64,000 nt of DNA from the NCBI RefSeq assembly GCF_023898865.1, contig NZ_JAGSOV010000037.1, positions 1 through 64,000 of the forward strand, written 5' to 3'. Below are positions 19,334 through 27,845 of this stretch, in pieces. The position numbers and the translations under genes were made by a program. Position 1 is the first letter of the stretch; each line of letters starts with the position of its first letter. Source of the DNA: Pseudonocardia humida. Its GTDB lineage: Bacteria > Actinomycetota > Actinomycetes > Mycobacteriales > Pseudonocardiaceae. Under the pieces are notes generated by a model that saw only the letters and a program-made list of their open reading frames with translations, was not told the origin of the DNA and made no database searches.

Positions 19334-19376
19334 GCGCGCCCAGCCGGGGTACCGGGGCTGCGACGAAGGAGACCGC

Positions 19377-19910
19377 ATGACCCGCAACCAGCTCAGCAAC
19401 GACGTCGCGGCGAGGGCCGAGGCCGAGGCCGACGCCCACCGCGACGGCGCCGACCGCCCGCTGGGCGGCTACGTCCTGGTGATGGCGGTGTTCGCCGCCC
19501 TGGTCGCCGGCGCGGCCGGGCTGGCCGCGCTCACCGGCAGGCGGCTGCCCGCGACGATCTCGCCGTGGGACGTCGCCCTGCTCGCCGCAGGCACCCACAA
19601 GCTGTCCCGCACGATCAGCAAGGACTCGGTGACCGCGCCGCTGCGCGCCCCGTTCACCCGGTACTCCGGGAACGGCGGGCCGGCCGAGGTGATGGAGGAG
19701 GTGCGCGCGGCCGGCGGCCTGCGCCACTCCCTGGGCGAGCTGCTGACCTGCCCGTTCTGCCTGGACGTGTGGATCTCCACCGGCTTCGCGATCGGCTTCG
19801 TCTTCGCCCCGCGGGCCACCCGGCTGGTCGCGGCGACCTTCACCGCGACCACCGGGGCCGACTTCCTGCAGCTCGCCTACGCGAAGGCCCAGCAAGCCGC
19901 CGAGGGCTGA
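19377..19910 (+). CDS. DUF1360 domain-containing membrane protein
   Basis: A 177-residue protein of the DUF1360 family. A polar N-terminus precedes a membrane helix at about 32-52. The family core includes THKLSRTISKDSVTAPLRAPF and the signature LLTCPFCLDVW with its Cys pair (about 120-130). A second hydrophobic stretch lies at about 130-160. The Shine-Dalgarno GAAGGAG sits 5 nt before the ATG. The function of the family is not established. The next gene is menB, 15 bp downstream but with its own leaderless promoter. Confidence 0.8.
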   Translation: MTRNQLSNDVAARAEAEADAHRDGADRPLGGYVLVMAVFAALVAGAAGLAALTGRRLPATISPWDVALLAAGTHKLSRTISKDSVTAPLRAPFTRYSGNGGPAEVMEEVRAAGGLRHSLGELLTCPFCLDVWISTGFAIGFVFAPRATRLVAATFTATTGADFLQLAYAKAQQAAEG

Positions 19911-19913
19911 CCG

Positions 19914-19919
19914 TAGGGT
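19914..19919 (+). promoter_or_regulatory. -10 element, leaderless promoter of menB
   Basis: TAGGGT lies exactly 6 nt before GTG 19926, with no Shine-Dalgarno in between. Confidence 0.6.
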
Positions 19920-19925
19920 GGCGGC

Positions 19926-20834
<909 letters not shown>

Positions 20835-20865
20835 CCCGCCCCGCCCCGCCCCGCCCGGCCCGGAC

Positions 20866-20918
20866 GTCAGGAAAGCCACCATCAGGACACCAGACGTCCT
20901 GATGGTGGCTTTCCTGAC
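20866..20918. repeat. Dispersed palindromic element, copy B (terminator position)
   Basis: A perfect 23 bp stem (20866-20888 with 20896-20918) closes on a 7 nt loop. The outer stem contains the shared TCAGGAAAGCCAC. The inner stem differs from the other copies but is still fully paired. It is midway between the convergent menB and LysE genes and probably terminates both. Confidence 0.9.
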
Positions 20919-20959
20919 ACGAGGCGCGGGGTGGTGGGCGCGGGGCGGGCTTCGTGGGT

Positions 20960-21589
20960 TCAGGGGGCGGTGACGGCGACCCGGACGCCGAGCGCGACCA
21001 GCACGGTGCCGCTGACCGCCTCGAGCCTGCGCCGGACCCGGGGGCGCCGGAACCAGCCCGACGCCCGCCCGACCGCCGCCGCCAGCCCCAGGCACAGCGC
21101 CGTCTCCACGACGACCTGCAGGGCGGCGAGCCCGGCCGTCCAGGCGAGCACGGGCCCGTCCTGCGGGACGAACTGCGGGTAGAACGCGAACACGAACACC
21201 GCCGCCTTCGGGTTGGCCAGCTGCACGAGCAGCCCCTCGACGAACGCGCCGCCCGACGACCGCCGCCGCGGCGGCTCCGGCTCGGCCCCGCGCCGGTCCT
21301 TCCACACCGCCCACCAGGCCCGCAGGCCCAGCCCGAGCAGCACGGCCGCCCCGACCACCCGCAGCACGGTGTACGCCACCTCCGACGCCGCCACCAGCGC
21401 TGCGAGCCCCGCACCCGCCGCCAGCGCCCAGAGGTAGAGCCCGGCCTCCAGCCCGAGGACGGTGGGGACGGCGGCGCGGGTGCCGCGCAGGGCCGCCCGG
21501 CGCAGGATCAGCGCCATCGCCGGGCCGGGCGTGGCGGAGATCAGCAGGACGGCGAGCAGGAACGCCGGGAGCACGGTCACCAGATCCAC
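20960..21589 (-). CDS. LysE-family amino-acid exporter
   Basis: A 209-residue inner-membrane protein of the LysE/RhtB family that exports amino acids or related metabolites. Six hydrophobic segments are visible. The first carries the family signature SATPGPAMALILRRAALRG (about 18-37), and a later ANPKAAVFVFAFYPQF (about 120-135) is also typical. GTG 21589 gives MDLVTVLPAFLL, the usual short start before helix 1. It stands alone, convergent with menB and divergent from menE; its substrate cannot be predicted. Confidence 0.9.
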   Translation of the reverse strand: MDLVTVLPAFLLAVLLISATPGPAMALILRRAALRGTRAAVPTVLGLEAGLYLWALAAGAGLAALVAASEVAYTVLRVVGAAVLLGLGLRAWWAVWKDRRGAEPEPPRRRSSGGAFVEGLLVQLANPKAAVFVFAFYPQFVPQDGPVLAWTAGLAALQVVVETALCLGLAAAVGRASGWFRRPRVRRRLEAVSGTVLVALGVRVAVTAP

Positions 21590-21783
21590 ACCGTCACCCT
21601 GCACCCCCCGCGGGCAGCCCTCCACCGACTTCCGCACCTCCAGGGGCTGGGTACCCGTCGCTGAGGCCGCGGCGCCTGCGACGGGTCCACGGACTCCGCG
21701 ACGTGGTCGCGGAACGGTCGACGGAGATCGGGCGGGGTGGTCCGCCGGGGTAGCGTCGCCGCAGCGCCACCGAAGGGACGACC

Positions 21784-22896
21784 GTGCTGCACCTGCAGGT
21801 GGACGGCTCCCCCGCCGCCGCCGCCCACCTCGCCGACGCCCTCCGCGGCGCACTCGCGGGCGGTGCGCCCGTCCTGCCCGTCGGGCCCGCTCCCGTCCCC
21901 CCGCCGGCCGCCGAGCCCCCGCCCGGCTCCGCCGTGGTCATCGCCACCTCCGGGTCCACCGGGGTGCCCAAGCTGGTGGTGCTCTCCGCCGCGGCGCTGG
22001 AGGCGTCGGCCCGGGCCACCGAGCGCCGGCTCGGGGGCCCGGCGCGGTGGCTGCTGGCGCTGCCCGCCGAGCACATCGCCGGGGTCCAGGTGGTGGTGCG
22101 GGCGCTGCTGGCCGGAGCGCCGCCGCAGGTGCAGGACCTGCGCGGCGGGTTCCGCACCGACGACTTCGTCGCGGCCACCGGGCGGCTCGGGCCGGGGGCG
22201 CGCTGCACCAGCCTGGTGCCGACGCAGCTCGGCCGGCTGCTCGACGCCGGCGGCCCGGCGCTGGACGCCCTGCGCAGCTACACCGCCATCCTCGTCGGTG
22301 GCGCCGCCCTCGACGCCCGGCTGCGCGAACGCGCGCGGGCGGCCGGGGTGCGCGTCGTCACCACCTACGGCATGTCGGAGACCGCGGGCGGCTGCGTCTA
22401 CGACGGCGTCCCGCTCGACGGCGTCGACGTCGACCTCGACCCGGACGGCCGCGTCCTGCTCGGCGGGGCCACCCTGGCCACCGGCTACCTCGGCCGGCCC
22501 GACGACCCCGCGTTCACCGGCGGCCGGTTCCGCACCGGCGACCTCGGTCGGTGGCGCGACGGCAGGCTGGAGGTACTGGGCCGGGCCGACGACGTCATCA
22601 ACACCGGCGGGGAGAAGGTGGCGCCCTCGGCGGTGGAGCGGGTGCTGGCGGCGCAGCCGGGCGTGCGTTCGGCCTGCGTGGTCGGGCTGCCCGACCCGGA
22701 GTGGGGGCAGGTCGTGGGCGCCGCCGTGCAACCCGAGCCCGGCGCCCCCGCCGACGACGAGGGCTGGCGCGCCGCCGTGCGCGCCGAGCTCGGCCGCGCC
22801 GCCGTGCCGCGGGTGCTGCGGGTCGTCGCGGAGCTGCCGCTGCGCGGGATCGGCAAGCCCGACCGCACCGCGGTCGCCGCCCTGCTCGGCGACTGA
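21784..22896 (+). CDS. menE: O-succinylbenzoate-CoA ligase
   Basis: An acyl-adenylate-forming ligase of menaquinone synthesis that activates O-succinylbenzoate to its CoA ester, the MenB substrate. At 370 residues it is the short actinobacterial form. The adenylation P-loop TSGSTGVPK lies near 58, the A5 motif TTYGMSETAGG near 196, the ribose-binding GDLGRW near 255, and the C-terminal lysine in GIGKPDR near 360. GTG 21784 follows GAAGGGA, and a TAGCGT hexamer at 21751-21756 is the likely -10. It is divergent from the LysE gene. Confidence 0.93.
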   Translation: MLHLQVDGSPAAAAHLADALRGALAGGAPVLPVGPAPVPPPAAEPPPGSAVVIATSGSTGVPKLVVLSAAALEASARATERRLGGPARWLLALPAEHIAGVQVVVRALLAGAPPQVQDLRGGFRTDDFVAATGRLGPGARCTSLVPTQLGRLLDAGGPALDALRSYTAILVGGAALDARLRERARAAGVRVVTTYGMSETAGGCVYDGVPLDGVDVDLDPDGRVLLGGATLATGYLGRPDDPAFTGGRFRTGDLGRWRDGRLEVLGRADDVINTGGEKVAPSAVERVLAAQPGVRSACVVGLPDPEWGQVVGAAVQPEPGAPADDEGWRAAVRAELGRAAVPRVLRVVAELPLRGIGKPDRTAVAALLGD

Positions 22897-23005
22897 GCCC
22901 GCGGGGCCCCGGTCGAGTGCGGCTTCCCTGCGGCGGATCGGCCGGACGGGGGTGGTGCCTCGACCGGAGCGGTGGACATCACGGCCGGGGGGTGGGCGCG
23001 GGCGA

Positions 23006-23011
23006 TAGCGT
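23006..23011 (+). promoter_or_regulatory. -10 element, leaderless promoter of menA
   Basis: TAGCGT is followed by exactly 6 nt and GTG 23018, so the mRNA probably begins at or next to the start codon. Confidence 0.6.
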
Positions 23012-23017
23012 TGGGCG

Positions 23018-23899
23018 GTGGCCACTCCGGCGCAGTGGGTCCAGGGGGCCCGCCCCCGCACCCTGACGACCGCCGTCTCCCCCGTCCTCGTGGGCACCGG
23101 CGCCGCGGTCGGCGACGGTGTCGTGGCGCCGCTGCCCGCGGCGCTGGCGTTCGTCGTGGCGGTGTCGCTGGTGATCGGCGTCAACTTCGCCAACGACTAC
23201 TCCGACGGCATCCGCGGCACCGACGACGAGCGCGTCGGGCCGATGCGGCTGGTCGGGTCGCGGACGGCGTCGCCGGAGGCGGTGCGGACCGCGGCGTTCG
23301 TCTGCTTCGCCGTCGCCGCGCTGGCCGGGATCACGCTGGTCGCCCTGAGCGAGCAGTGGTGGATGCTCGCGGTGGGTGCGGTGTGCATCGCGGGGGCGTG
23401 GTTCTACACCGGGGGGCGGCGGCCCTACGGCTACGCGGGGCTGGGCGAGGCCGCGGTGTTCGTGTTCTTCGGGCCGGTGGCCGTGCTGGGCACCGTGCTC
23501 ACGCAGAGCGGGGCGCCGGGGGCGCCCGCGGTGGTCTCCGCGGTGGCGGTGGGGATGCTGACCTGCGCGGTGCTGGTGGCCAACAACCTGCGCGACATCC
23601 CGACCGACGCGGTGGCGGGCAAGCGGACGCTGGCCGTGCTGCTCGGCGACACCGACACCCGCAGGCTCTACGCGGCGCTGGCGCTCGCCCCGTTCCTGCT
23701 GAGCGCGGTGGGCGGGCTGCGCAGCTGGCCGATGCTGCTGGCGCTGCTGGCGCTGCCGCTGGCGGTGCCGCCGGTGCGGGCCGTCCTGCGCGGGGCGCAG
23801 GGCGGAGCGCTGGTCGCCGTGCTGGGCCGGACCGGCGCGCTGCTGCTGGCCTTCTCAGTCCTGACGGCGGTCGGGCTGGTCTGGGGCCGCTACGTCTGA
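23018..23899 (+). CDS. menA: 1,4-dihydroxy-2-naphthoate polyprenyltransferase
   Basis: A 293-residue UbiA-family membrane prenyltransferase that attaches the isoprenoid tail to DHNA, forming demethylmenaquinone. Eight to nine hydrophobic segments are visible. The first Asp-rich motif is NFANDYSDG (about 52-60) and the second is NNLRDIPTDAVAGKRTLA (about 190-207), the hallmark of MenA. Its last 45 bp overlap the convergent DUF4229 gene. With menB and menE it gives three menaquinone steps in this window; the remaining men genes are not here. Confidence 0.95.
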   Translation: MATPAQWVQGARPRTLTTAVSPVLVGTGAAVGDGVVAPLPAALAFVVAVSLVIGVNFANDYSDGIRGTDDERVGPMRLVGSRTASPEAVRTAAFVCFAVAALAGITLVALSEQWWMLAVGAVCIAGAWFYTGGRRPYGYAGLGEAAVFVFFGPVAVLGTVLTQSGAPGAPAVVSAVAVGMLTCAVLVANNLRDIPTDAVAGKRTLAVLLGDTDTRRLYAALALAPFLLSAVGGLRSWPMLLALLALPLAVPPVRAVLRGAQGGALVAVLGRTGALLLAFSVLTAVGLVWGRYV

Positions 23900-24241
23900 C
23901 GGGGCGGGCTCCGCGCGGGCGACGTGCCGCACCTCGGGGTCGGGCTGCGCGTCGGCCGGGGGCTCGTCGCCGCGCAGCCGCGACCGCAGGGCCTCCCGTT
24001 CGACCGCCCGGCGCTGCTTGGCCACGGACAGGGCCTCGTCGAGGCGGGCCCGCAGGCCGCGGAAGAGCACCATGGACAGCGGCAGCGCGACGATCAGCGC
24101 GACCAGCACGGCGATCAGCGCCGGCACCCCGGCCAGCACCAGGGCCAGGGCGATCAGCGCCAGCAGGCCCAGCCGGGCGAGCGCGTAGAGGGCGATGGTC
24201 GGCCCCAACCCGGGGCGCGTCGGCGCAGGTGAGGTGGCCAT
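23855..24241 (-). CDS. DUF4229 small membrane protein
   Basis: A 128-residue protein beginning MATSPAPTRPG. Two hydrophobic helices lie at about 15-38 and 40-60, followed by a basic amphipathic helix (FRGLRARLDEALSVAKQRR) and an acidic, Pro-rich cytoplasmic tail. This is the DUF4229 pattern, commonly encoded next to menA in actinobacteria. Its role is unknown; location suggests a link to quinone or membrane biology. The TACCCT hexamer 6 nt before ATG fixes the start. The 3' ends of this gene and menA overlap by 45 bp. Confidence 0.75.
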   Translation of the reverse strand: MATSPAPTRPGLGPTIALYALARLGLLALIALALVLAGVPALIAVLVALIVALPLSMVLFRGLRARLDEALSVAKQRRAVEREALRSRLRGDEPPADAQPDPEVRHVARAEPAPSDVAAPDQPDRRQD

Positions 24242-24247
24242 GTCCCG

Positions 24248-24253
24248 AGGGTA
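24248..24253 (-). promoter_or_regulatory. -10 element, leaderless promoter of the DUF4229 gene
   Basis: TACCCT on the minus strand is followed by 6 nt and ATG 24241. Confidence 0.55.
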
Positions 24254-24301
24254 CGACGGCCGGCGGGCCGAGCGCCGACCCGCTGGTCCGGGGTCGGCCA
24301 C

Positions 24302-24342
24302 TTGTCCGGTTCGTCCTTTAAGAGCCCTTTACCTCCGGACAA
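24302..24342. promoter_or_regulatory. Inverted repeat enclosing direct repeats upstream of bldC
   Basis: TTGTCCGG (24302-24309) and CCGGACAA (24335-24342) form a perfect inverted repeat. Between them CCTTTA occurs twice, at 24315-24320 and 24326-24331, one helical turn (11 bp) apart. The patch is AT-rich for this genome and lies about 95-135 bp before the bldC start. BldC of Streptomyces binds direct repeats as head-to-tail multimers, so this is a candidate autoregulatory site. Confidence 0.4.
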
Positions 24343-24436
24343 CCGTTCGAGTACCTGGGGTCCCGAGTGTCACGATGACCCGGAACATCCGAGGTCCTCG
24401 GGCCCCGGTCGTTGGACACAGGTCGTGGAGGTCCAG

Positions 24437-24658
24437 ATGACAGTGACTATGCACACCGGGAGCAGCGAGCGGCTGCTCACCCCGGGCGAGGTCGCCACGC
24501 TCTTCCGGGTCGACCCCAAGACCGTCACCCGTTGGGCGTCGGCCGGGCGGATCGGGTCGATCCGCACCCCGGGCGGGCACCGCCGGTTCCGCGAGTCCGA
24601 GGTGAAGAACCTGCTCGCCGACCTGACCAGTGAGGCCACCGCGCCGCCGAGCCACTGA
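24437..24658 (+). CDS. bldC: BldC-family MerR-like developmental regulator
   Basis: A 73-residue DNA-binding protein consisting of a MerR-type winged helix only. LLTPGEVATLFRVDPKTVTR and GRIGSIRTPGGHRRFRESEV match Streptomyces BldC, which is of similar size. BldC controls the timing of development in Streptomyces; in non-sporulating relatives its targets are less clear. The ATG is preceded by GGAGG at a good distance. A long upstream region holds a structured AT-rich site. The next small gene follows 73 bp downstream on the same strand. Confidence 0.9.
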   Translation: MTVTMHTGSSERLLTPGEVATLFRVDPKTVTRWASAGRIGSIRTPGGHRRFRESEVKNLLADLTSEATAPPSH

Positions 24659-24731
24659 TGACGACGGCTCGCCGACACTTCACTCCGGCATTGCGCCCCC
24701 TCCGCTAACCTCTTGGTCGGAGGTGGTTCCG

Positions 24732-24947
24732 ATGCTGTTCCTCATCGCGTTCGTCGGTGCCGCGGTGGTCGCACTGGTGCTGTGGAAGGCGATGAACACC
24801 GCCCAGCCGGACGGTGCTCCGCCCCCGCGGCGCCAGTACACGGGCCCGACCCGGCCCCGTCCCCGGGTCAGCGGTCCGGACGACGACGCCGATTTCCTGC
24901 GCCAGCTCGACGAGAAGGTCCGTCGGCGCGACGACCCGACGGCCTGA
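24732..24947 (+). CDS. Small single-span membrane protein
   Basis: A 71-residue protein. One N-terminal transmembrane helix (MLFLIAFVGAAVVALVLW) is followed by a polar, Pro/Arg-rich tail ending in DDDADFLRQLDEKVRRRDD. A strong Shine-Dalgarno GGAGG lies upstream. The pattern fits small conserved actinobacterial proteins with a cytosolic charged tail found next to bldC; no function is known. A terminator hairpin follows. Confidence 0.7.
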   Translation: MLFLIAFVGAAVVALVLWKAMNTAQPDGAPPPRRQYTGPTRPRPRVSGPDDDADFLRQLDEKVRRRDDPTA

Positions 24948-24979
24948 CCTTCGCCACCGCGCTACCGCTAGACGACGAC

Positions 24980-25013
24980 GGCCCGGCCGCACCCCCCACG
25001 GGTGCACCGGGCC
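24980..25013. terminator. Bidirectional terminator hairpin
   Basis: GGCCCGG (24980-24986) pairs with CCGGGCC (25007-25013), with an inner GCACCC/GGGTGC stem. It lies between the convergent small membrane protein gene and the MinD-like gene. Confidence 0.6.
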
Positions 25014-25088
25014 TTCGGCGTGCGCCGGGCCTGCGCCGGGCCGCTGCGGTGCGCGTGTCGTGGGCCTACCGTGCCCGCGCCCTCACCC

Positions 25089-26768
25089 TCAGGCGGGGAC
25101 GCCTTCGAAGACATCGGCGACCGTCGCCGCCAGCTCCAGCAGCGCCAGCCGGGTGGCCGGCTCCAGGCGGTCGAGGTCGACCTCCGCGCCCTCCTCGAGG
25201 TGCGCGTCGAACGGGATGCGCACCACCGAGCGGCAGCGGGCCGAGAAGTGCTCGGCGACCCGGTCGAGGTCGACCCCGCCGGACGACCGGTGCACGCAGT
25301 TGATCACCGCGACCGAGTTGCGGACGAGGTCGCCGTGGCCGTGCGCGTCGAGCCAGTCCATGGTGGCCGATGCGCTGCGCGCGCCGTCGATCGAGCCGGA
25401 CGAGACGATGATGAGCTGGTCGGCCACGCCGAGCACCCCGTACATCGCCGAGTGCATCAGCCCGGTGCCGCAGTCGGTGAGCACGATGTTGTAGAAGTGC
25501 TCCAGCAGGGTGACGGTGCGCCGGTAGTCGTCCTCGCTGAACGCCTCGGAGACGGCCGGGTCCTGCTCGCTGGCCAGCACCTCCAGCCGGGAAGGCCCCT
25601 GGGAGGTGTAGGCGCGCACGTCGGTGTAGCGGCGCACGCGCTGCGCGTCGCGCAGGAGGTGGCGCACGGTGGCGCTGGTCTCCAGCGGGATCTTCTGGCT
25701 GAGGGTGCCGCGGTCGGGGTTGGCGTCGACCGCGACGACGCGGTCGCCCCGGAGCGAGGCGAACGTGGAGCCGAGCGTGGCGGTGACCGTGGTCTTGCCG
25801 ACGCCGCCCTTGAGGCTCAGCATCGCGATCTTGTAGCAGCCCAGCAGCGGCTGGTTGATCCGCGCGGTGAGCTCGCGGCGGCGCACGTCCGACGGGCTCT
25901 CGCCGGGGTTGATCAGCCGCCCGGACAGCACGTAGACGAGCCGGCGCCAGCCCGACTGCGGGGGCCGCTTGGTGGCCCGCAGCAGGCGCGCCGAGGAGAG
26001 GTCGGGGTCGGCGGCGACCTGCGAGCCGCTGCGCGCCCGCTGGGCCTCCTGCGCGGCGATGGCGCCCGGGTCGGTCCAGCGCGCGCCCTGCGGCGGCGTC
26101 GCCGGGGCGCCGGTGGCGTCGGCGCCGCCGAACAGCTCGCCGGGCGCCCGGCTGGTGCGCCTGCCGCTCGACGTGGGCACCTCGGGCAGCGGGTCGCGCA
26201 CGCCGCCGCCGCGCGGGGCGCGGGTGGGCGGGGGCGGCGCCGGGGCACCCGCCGACGACCGGTGCTCGATGTCGACGTCGACCGGGGACGTCGGCGCCAC
26301 GGCCGACGGGGGCGTCTCGGCGTCCGGGTCGACGTCGTCGTCGCGGTAGTCGAACCGGTCGGAGTCGAACCGGTCGGAGTCGAACCGGTCGGAGTCGTAC
26401 CGCTCGGACACCGGGTTCATCGGGGCGCGCGGGCTGCGCAGGTCGGCGCGGGCCTCCCGCAGCGCCTGCGTCTCGTCGGAGGGGGGCGCTCCGGGGGTGT
26501 GGTGGCTCAGCGGGTCGGTGGGCCGCTCGCCGTTCAGCGCGGCATCGCCACGCTCGGGGTCGTCGAGCTCGAGCTCGGCGTCCATCTCGTCGGCGTAGGG
26601 GTCGTCGTCGGCGTAGGGGTCGGGCGCGACCGGGGCCGGTGCCTCGACGGGGGCGATGTAGGGGCGCGGCGCGCGGGCGGGCGGGGGTGCCCCCCAGCGC
26701 TCGCGCACGTAGCGGCCCACCGAGCCGTCCGGGTAGTCCCGGTCGCCCCCGTAATCACGCTCCGTCAT
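25089..26768 (-). CDS. MinD/ParA-like ATPase with long disordered N-terminus
   Basis: A 559-residue protein with a low-complexity acidic/Pro-rich N-terminal half (1-270) that contains three DSDRF repeats near 125-140, and a C-terminal deviant-Walker P-loop ATPase. Walker A KGGVGKTT lies near 312, followed by DANPDRGTL and LTDCGTGLMHSAM. This layout resembles the MinD-like proteins linked to ESX secretion (EspI type), but no esx genes are visible here, so a role in polar positioning or secretion remains open. ATG 26768 is preferred over TTG 26774. Confidence 0.8.
   Translation of the reverse strand: MTERDYGGDRDYPDGSVGRYVRERWGAPPPARAPRPYIAPVEAPAPVAPDPYADDDPYADEMDAELELDDPERGDAALNGERPTDPLSHHTPGAPPSDETQALREARADLRSPRAPMNPVSERYDSDRFDSDRFDSDRFDYRDDDVDPDAETPPSAVAPTSPVDVDIEHRSSAGAPAPPPPTRAPRGGGVRDPLPEVPTSSGRRTSRAPGELFGGADATGAPATPPQGARWTDPGAIAAQEAQRARSGSQVAADPDLSSARLLRATKRPPQSGWRRLVYVLSGRLINPGESPSDVRRRELTARINQPLLGCYKIAMLSLKGGVGKTTVTATLGSTFASLRGDRVVAVDANPDRGTLSQKIPLETSATVRHLLRDAQRVRRYTDVRAYTSQGPSRLEVLASEQDPAVSEAFSEDDYRRTVTLLEHFYNIVLTDCGTGLMHSAMYGVLGVADQLIIVSSGSIDGARSASATMDWLDAHGHGDLVRNSVAVINCVHRSSGGVDLDRVAEHFSARCRSVVRIPFDAHLEEGAEVDLDRLEPATRLALLELAATVADVFEGVPA
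26351..26395. repeat. Three tandem 15 bp units in the MinD-like gene
   Basis: Three identical copies of a 15 bp unit (CGAACCGGTCGGAGT) are followed by a degenerate fourth. They encode the DSDRF repeats in the disordered half of the ATPase. Identity at the DNA level indicates recent tandem duplication, and unit number may vary between strains. Confidence 0.8.
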
Positions 26769-26885
26769 TGACAATTCCCGCTCAACCCGTCGTCTCGACC
26801 GCTCATCCCGAACACTGCAGCCGACGGTAGTCGCGCGGCTCCTTCTCGTCGAGGTGTGGACCGGTCTCGGCGACTCCGGTCACAC

Positions 26886-27845
26886 TCAACCGAGACCAGC
26901 GTAAGAGTGCAGGCCCGCCACCACCATGTTGATGAAGAACAAGTTGAAGATCATAACCGCGACGGCCAGGATGTTGATCCAGGCCGCCGCCCCGGTGCGC
27001 CACCCGGCGGTCGCCCTGGCGTGCAGGTAGGCCGCGTAGACCACCCAGGCGACGAAGGCCACGGTCTCCTTCGGGTCCCAGCCCCAGAACCGCCCCCACG
27101 CCGCCTCGGCCCAGATCGCCCCGACGATGATCGCGAACGTGTACAGCGGGAACGCGACGATGGTGGTGCGGTAGGCGAGCCGGTCGAGCGCGGACGCCGA
27201 GGGCAGCCGGTCGAGCACCGCGTTGCTGCGCCCGGTCCGCCGGACCAGGTACAGCACGCTGGCCACGCCGGGCACCAGCAGCAGCCCCGAGGACGCGGCG
27301 ATCGTGGTGACGTGGATCGACAGCCAGTACGACTGCAGCGCCGGCACCACCGGACCCGCCGGCACGTAGAGCACGGTGCCGGCGAGGAACTGCAGGATCA
27401 GCACCGGCAGCAGCACGAACAGCCCCACCGGGCGGCTGGCCGGCGAGCGGCGCAGCAGCACCAGCCAGGCGACCACCGCGGCCAGGCAGATCATCGAGGT
27501 GTACTCGTACATGTTGCCCAGCGGCCAGCGCTGCGCCGCCACCCCGCGCAGCACGATCGAGGCCAGGTGCAGCCCGGCGCCCAGTACCGTCAGCGCGACG
27601 GCCATCCGGCCGAGGCGCTCGGCGGGGTCGCGGCGCGGCCCGGGGGCCGCTCCGCCGTCGCCGGCGGGCGGACCCTCGTCCGGGGTCGGGCCGACCTCCG
27701 CCGCGGCGCCCGCCCCGACCAGGGCCGCGGCCCTGGTCGAGCGGCGACGCGAGTACTCGCCGCCGTGCAGGACCATCGCCAGGACGTACACGACGACCGC
27801 GGCGAAGAACAGTCGGTCGCTGTAGAGGGCGAGTTCGGCCGGCAT
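26886..27845 (-). CDS. ccsB: Cytochrome c biogenesis protein CcsB (ResC/CcsA)
   Basis: A 319-residue polytopic membrane protein of System II cytochrome c maturation, which with ResB carries haem across the membrane and attaches it to apocytochrome CxxCH motifs. About eight hydrophobic segments are seen, with a polar loop near 45-75. The tryptophan-rich WWD signature is in AAWGRFWGWDPKET (about 250-263), and conserved His residues lie in SIHVTTI and near LHARA. Its ATG overlaps the resB stop by one base (TGATG), so the two are coupled. It ends the ccdA-resB-ccsB run. Confidence 0.93.
   Translation of the reverse strand: MPAELALYSDRLFFAAVVVYVLAMVLHGGEYSRRRSTRAAALVGAGAAAEVGPTPDEGPPAGDGGAAPGPRRDPAERLGRMAVALTVLGAGLHLASIVLRGVAAQRWPLGNMYEYTSMICLAAVVAWLVLLRRSPASRPVGLFVLLPVLILQFLAGTVLYVPAGPVVPALQSYWLSIHVTTIAASSGLLLVPGVASVLYLVRRTGRSNAVLDRLPSASALDRLAYRTTIVAFPLYTFAIIVGAIWAEAAWGRFWGWDPKETVAFVAWVVYAAYLHARATAGWRTGAAAWINILAVAVMIFNLFFINMVVAGLHSYAGLG

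Noticed and set aside
26351..26410. Direct repeats considered as a plasmid iteron or CRISPR
   Set aside because: The 15 bp units are in frame within the MinD-like gene and encode DSDRF repeats; no spacers, no replication gene.
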